Shown here in pieces: positions 61,209 to 64,000 of a stretch of DNA of 64,000 nt (positions are counted from its first letter, which is position 1; every line of letters begins with the position of its first letter). The position numbers and the translations under genes are program-made. Below the pieces are notes generated by a model. That model did not search any database and had not been told where the DNA came from. It saw only the letters and a list, made by a program, of their open reading frames with translations. The stretch is from the NCBI GenBank assembly GCA_900554695.1, contig USHV01000004.1:40387-104386 (forward strand). Direction: 5' to 3'. Origin of the DNA: an uncultured Prevotella sp. (lineage in GTDB: Bacteria > Bacteroidota > Bacteroidia > Bacteroidales > Bacteroidaceae).

Positions 61209-61535
61209 ATGAATTGGATTATCTTATTATTGGCCGGACTCTTTGAAGTAAGCCTGACTTTTTGTTTGGGGAAGACTCGGGCCGCATCCGGTTTCGAGTT
61301 CTATCTTTGGGGTGGAGGTTTTCTTATCTCCACAATATTAAGCATGACGCTGCTTGCCAAAGCCGTGCAAACATTGCCGTTAGGCACAGCTTATGCCATT
61401 TGGACGGGTATTGGGGCGGTAGGTACGGTCCTGATAGGCATTTTTGTCTTTAAGGAACCGGCCACACCGATACGCCTTTTCTTCCTGTTCACGTTGATAG
61501 CGTCTTTGATAGGTTTGAAGATTGTTTCTTACTGA
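61209..61535 (+). CDS. SMR-family exporter, SugE/Gdx-like
   Basis: A 108-residue membrane protein with four helices. The essential glutamate is Glu13 (AGLFEVSLT), and LPLGTAYAIWTGIGAVGTV is the conserved second block. Sequence fits the Gdx branch (guanidinium export) rather than the broad quaternary-ammonium EmrE branch, though this is by resemblance only. No guanidine riboswitch was seen upstream. Confidence 0.85.
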   Translation: MNWIILLLAGLFEVSLTFCLGKTRAASGFEFYLWGGGFLISTILSMTLLAKAVQTLPLGTAYAIWTGIGAVGTVLIGIFVFKEPATPIRLFFLFTLIASLIGLKIVSY

Positions 61536-61546
61536 AAGGGGAATAC

Positions 61547-62731
61547 ATGAAATATGAATTGAAAGCCAACCAGGGTATTCCGGCTTCGTTGCTGGTCATG
61601 CTTTCCATTGCAACCGGATTGTCCGTCGCCAACTGTTACTATAACCAGCCCTTGTTAGGCAGTATGGCTGCTGATTTCAAAGTAAATGATTTGTCCGCCA
61701 ATGTGGTGGCTACATTAACGCAAGTCGGTTACATGCTTGGTCTGCTGTTTATAATTCCATTGGGAGACCTGCTTTCACGCCGTAAGCTGATATTAACCAA
61801 TTACGTTCTCGCTGCCTGTTCTCTGCTTGCTATTGGTATGGCACGGGACATCCGTATTGTGTGGGTGGCATCGCTGATAGCTGGAGCAACTTCTGTTATG
61901 CCGCAGTTTTTCATACCATTTGTGTCCTATCATTCAGCACCAAGTCATAAGACCCGTAATGTAGGCATTATGCAGTCCTGCCTGCTGGTAGGAATCTTGG
62001 GGTCACGCATTCTGAGCGGGCTGATAGCCGATGCCTGGGGATGGCGTATGGTTTATTTCATAGCAGCCGGGCTGATGGCATATTGCTGGCTGATGATGTA
62101 CAAAGTGCTTCCTGCTTTGCCTGCACAAATGAAGGTAACATACGGGAGACTGATGAAGTCGCTATGGCATATTCTACGAAAATATCCCTACCTGCGCATC
62201 GCTTCTACCCGAGCGGCATTAGCTTATGGTGCTTTCTTTGCCTTATGGAGTTGCCTTGCCTTCAAGATGAAGCAAGCCCCTTTTTTTGCTGGAGATGATG
62301 TCATAGGGGCATTGGGATTTTGCGGATTGGCAGGAGCTGCTACAGTGGTATTCATCAGTAAATATATTCCGATTTATGGAGCCAGACGTTTTTCTCTCAT
62401 AGGCGGAGTCGTTATGCTGGTGGCTTGGCTGACGGCATGGTGTGGCGGCGACAGCTACGCAGGCATCATCATTGCCATTCTCCTGATTGATGCGGGGATG
62501 CAGAGCATTCATTTGGCTAATCAGACCAGTGTGGTAACGCTCGACGCCGAAGCCATCAACCGTGTAAACACGCTGTATATGACCATTTATTTTCTTGGCG
62601 GTTCTGTGGGAACGTTTGTAGCCGGCATCTGCTGGGAGCATTTTCAATGGACGGGAATAGCCATAGCGGGACTGACTTTCATTGCCTTGTCCTTGCTGGT
62701 CAGTTTTACATTTAAGGAAAGTAAGATATGA
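61547..62731 (+). CDS. MFS exporter, YnfM-like
   Basis: A 394-residue 12-helix transporter: ANCYYNQPLLGSMAADF, then TQVGYMLGLLFIIPLGDLLS RRKL as the helix 2-3 loop, and FFIPFVSYHSAP in the middle. Related proteins export drugs or sugars. It begins 11 bases after the SMR gene and its stop overlaps the HAD start (ATGA), so the four genes are cotranscribed. Confidence 0.85.
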   Translation: MKYELKANQGIPASLLVMLSIATGLSVANCYYNQPLLGSMAADFKVNDLSANVVATLTQVGYMLGLLFIIPLGDLLSRRKLILTNYVLAACSLLAIGMARDIRIVWVASLIAGATSVMPQFFIPFVSYHSAPSHKTRNVGIMQSCLLVGILGSRILSGLIADAWGWRMVYFIAAGLMAYCWLMMYKVLPALPAQMKVTYGRLMKSLWHILRKYPYLRIASTRAALAYGAFFALWSCLAFKMKQAPFFAGDDVIGALGFCGLAGAATVVFISKYIPIYGARRFSLIGGVVMLVAWLTAWCGGDSYAGIIIAILLIDAGMQSIHLANQTSVVTLDAEAINRVNTLYMTIYFLGGSVGTFVAGICWEHFQWTGIAIAGLTFIALSLLVSFTFKESKI

Positions 62732-63297
62732 GCTCCAAACATCATATCCTATTTGACTTGGACGGCACGCTGACCGACTCATTCAAAGGTATAGTCCACA
62801 GTGTGCAATATGCCTTATCTCGCTATGGCATCATTGAAAACGATTTGCATAAGTTAACCCCGTTCATTGGACCGCCATTGACCTATTCGTTCAGAGAATT
62901 TTATCATTTCTCCGATGCACAGGCGGACGAGGCGGTAAGATATTACTGTGAATATTTTTCCGAGAAAGGTTGGTGCGAGAACACAGCCTATCCCGGTATC
63001 CCGGAGATGTTGAAGACATTGTGTGAAGCAGGCAAGCATCTTTATGTGGCAACCTCCAAGCCCACGGAATTTGCCGTACGGATATTGGAACATTTTGGAT
63101 TATCCGTTTTTTTCGACCCATCAAGGAGAAGTTTTGATGGGGAGCAGGTTTGTGTTTCGGGCATACCGAAACGGTTCGCTCCCCATGTTTTGGAAGACGC
63201 AAAATCCCTAAAAATAGGTATTGCACGACAATTTCAAGCCTTATACCTTTGCAAAAAATTAAAAACAGACATTGTTCGTTATAAATGCAAGTGCTGA
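62728..63297 (+). CDS. HAD-superfamily hydrolase, C-terminus replaced
   Basis: A 189-residue frame. Residues 1-125 match phosphoglycolate-phosphatase-like HADs: motif I ILFDLDGTLTDS, cap PPLTYSFREFYHF, motif II VATSKPTEFA. After FGLSVFF (~128) similarity stops. The Lys of motif III and the GDxxxD of motif IV are missing. The tail runs through a hairpin (ATGGGGAGC ... GCTCCCCAT, 63138-63187) and the promoter of the next gene, so the gene is probably truncated and inactive. Confidence 0.65.
   Translation: MSSKHHILFDLDGTLTDSFKGIVHSVQYALSRYGIIENDLHKLTPFIGPPLTYSFREFYHFSDAQADEAVRYYCEYFSEKGWCENTAYPGIPEMLKTLCEAGKHLYVATSKPTEFAVRILEHFGLSVFFDPSRRSFDGEQVCVSGIPKRFAPHVLEDAKSLKIGIARQFQALYLCKKLKTDIVRYKCKC
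63220..63251 (+). promoter_or_regulatory. Promoter of the tetR-type gene
   Basis: TACCTTTG (63244-63251) with ATTG 20 bases upstream (63220-63223, three of four). It lies inside the residual 3' end of the HAD frame. Confidence 0.65.
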
Positions 63298-63896
63298 AAG
63301 AGGACATAAGGGGTCGGATATTGACGATTGCCAGACAGCAATTCGAGAAGAAAGGCTATTCCAAGACTTCCATGCGCGAAATAGCGGAATTGTCGAGTGT
63401 TGGTGTTGGGAATATCTATAACTACTTCACAAGCAAAGATGAATTATTCCGTGAAGTGGTCCGTCCTGTTTTGTGCGCTTTGGAAGCCATGCTGCAAGAA
63501 CACCACGGCATACGGGGCGAAGATATTATGATGATGCGGTCGGAAAAATACCTGAAATCCTGCATTGACGAATATGTTTCGCTTATAGACAAACACCGTT
63601 CGCTAATGGAAATACTGTTGTTCCGTGCGCAAGGTTCTTCATTGGAACGCTTCCGTGAAAATTATACCGACCGTTCCACGGAATTGGTTAAGGCGTGGTT
63701 CGCGTCCATGCAGCGGAAACATCCCGAAATCAATACGGCTGTGTCCGATTTTATCATTCATTTGCATACGGTATGGATGTTCACGATGTTCGAGGAACTA
63801 TTGATGCATTCCGTACCCCGGCAAGAAATGGAGGCTATTTTGCACGATTATATTCTGTTTGAAATCCAAGGTTGGAGGGCTATTATTAAGATATGA
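63285..63896 (+). CDS. TetR/AcrR-family regulator
   Basis: A 203-residue repressor-type protein. The helix-turn-helix is at residues ~10-55 (ILTIARQQFEKKGYSKTSM, REIAELSSVGVGNIYNYF, TSKDELFREVV). The C-terminal ligand domain is generic. It has its own promoter and terminator. It may control the exporters upstream or genes past the window edge. Confidence 0.88.
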   Translation: MQVLKEDIRGRILTIARQQFEKKGYSKTSMREIAELSSVGVGNIYNYFTSKDELFREVVRPVLCALEAMLQEHHGIRGEDIMMMRSEKYLKSCIDEYVSLIDKHRSLMEILLFRAQGSSLERFRENYTDRSTELVKAWFASMQRKHPEINTAVSDFIIHLHTVWMFTMFEELLMHSVPRQEMEAILHDYILFEIQGWRAIIKI

Positions 63897-63942
63897 ACAG
63901 ACAACGTACATACGAACATTCAACCGCATCAGAACGGTTGGC

Positions 63943-63979
63943 AAGGAGGAAATCTTCACGGAGGTTTCCTCCTTTTTTT
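63943..63979 (+). terminator. Terminator after the tetR-type gene
   Basis: AAGGAGGAAA and TTTCCTCCTT form a perfect 10-bp stem followed by T residues. Confidence 0.9.
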
Positions 63980-64000
63980 ATGAACAATTCTGAATATCGT

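Overview
The window looks like a chromosomal segment of a Bacteroidales bacterium, most likely Prevotella-like or Muribaculaceae-like. The reasons are: Bacteroidetes promoters (TTTG, 19-21 bases, TAnnTTTG) before many genes; a ribosomal operon in the order map-infA-rpmJ-rpsM-rpsK-rpsD-rpoA-rplQ; secreted proteins ending in a short type IX-like tail (GIYIxNGrKvvIK); and families typical of the phylum (DUF4831, DUF4886, GxGYxYP, a stand-alone AICAR transformylase, a membrane MutS-like ATPase). The species is not determined.

Layout. 1-3.9 kb: end of the ribosomal protein operon. 4.4-9.2 kb: a glycine-zipper lipoprotein, an RlpA-like protein, glutamate dehydrogenase and O-acetylhomoserine sulfhydrylase. 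9.4-10.3 kb: two damaged tandem paralogues of a small membrane protein. 10.4-18.1 kb: secreted hydrolase-like proteins (nucleoside-hydrolase-like, GxGYxYP plus discoidin, a DUF5005-like lipoprotein) and a tandem promoter-like repeat. 18.1-25.8 kb: a flavodoxin-fold reductase, a large PEP/pyruvate-binding protein with receiver domains, a MutS-like ATPase flanked by two copies of a small RNA-like gene, and a radical-SAM maturase. 26-36 kb: SGNH hydrolase plus sugar transporter, GH63-like and GH31 enzymes, alkaline phosphatase, myo-inositol phosphate synthase. 36-52 kb: aldolase, a repetitive surface protein with a coupled small peptide, NAD(P)HX repair, the hpt-adk-obg-pgeF-M23 run, and purH-like AICARFT.

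54.8-64 kb is accessory DNA: an Api92-like protein, an integrase remnant, two tandem tyrosine recombinases, a RhuM-like protein, two small helix-turn-helix proteins, and a cargo module (Crp/Fnr regulator, nitroreductase, SMR exporter, MFS exporter, truncated HAD hydrolase, TetR regulator). It reads as the integrase end of an integrative element whose other end lies beyond the window.

The most unusual signals are non-coding. Arrays with an exact or near-exact 22-bp period and a shared consensus recur at five or six intergenic loci; three of them sit inside larger dispersed elements of about 430-470 bp. A duplicated ~65-nt RNA-like gene, with its own promoter and a terminator stem showing compensatory changes, flanks the MutS-like gene on both sides. 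A 154-bp tandem repeat carries five TAtcTTTG boxes. All assignments come from reading the sequence; no database search was run.
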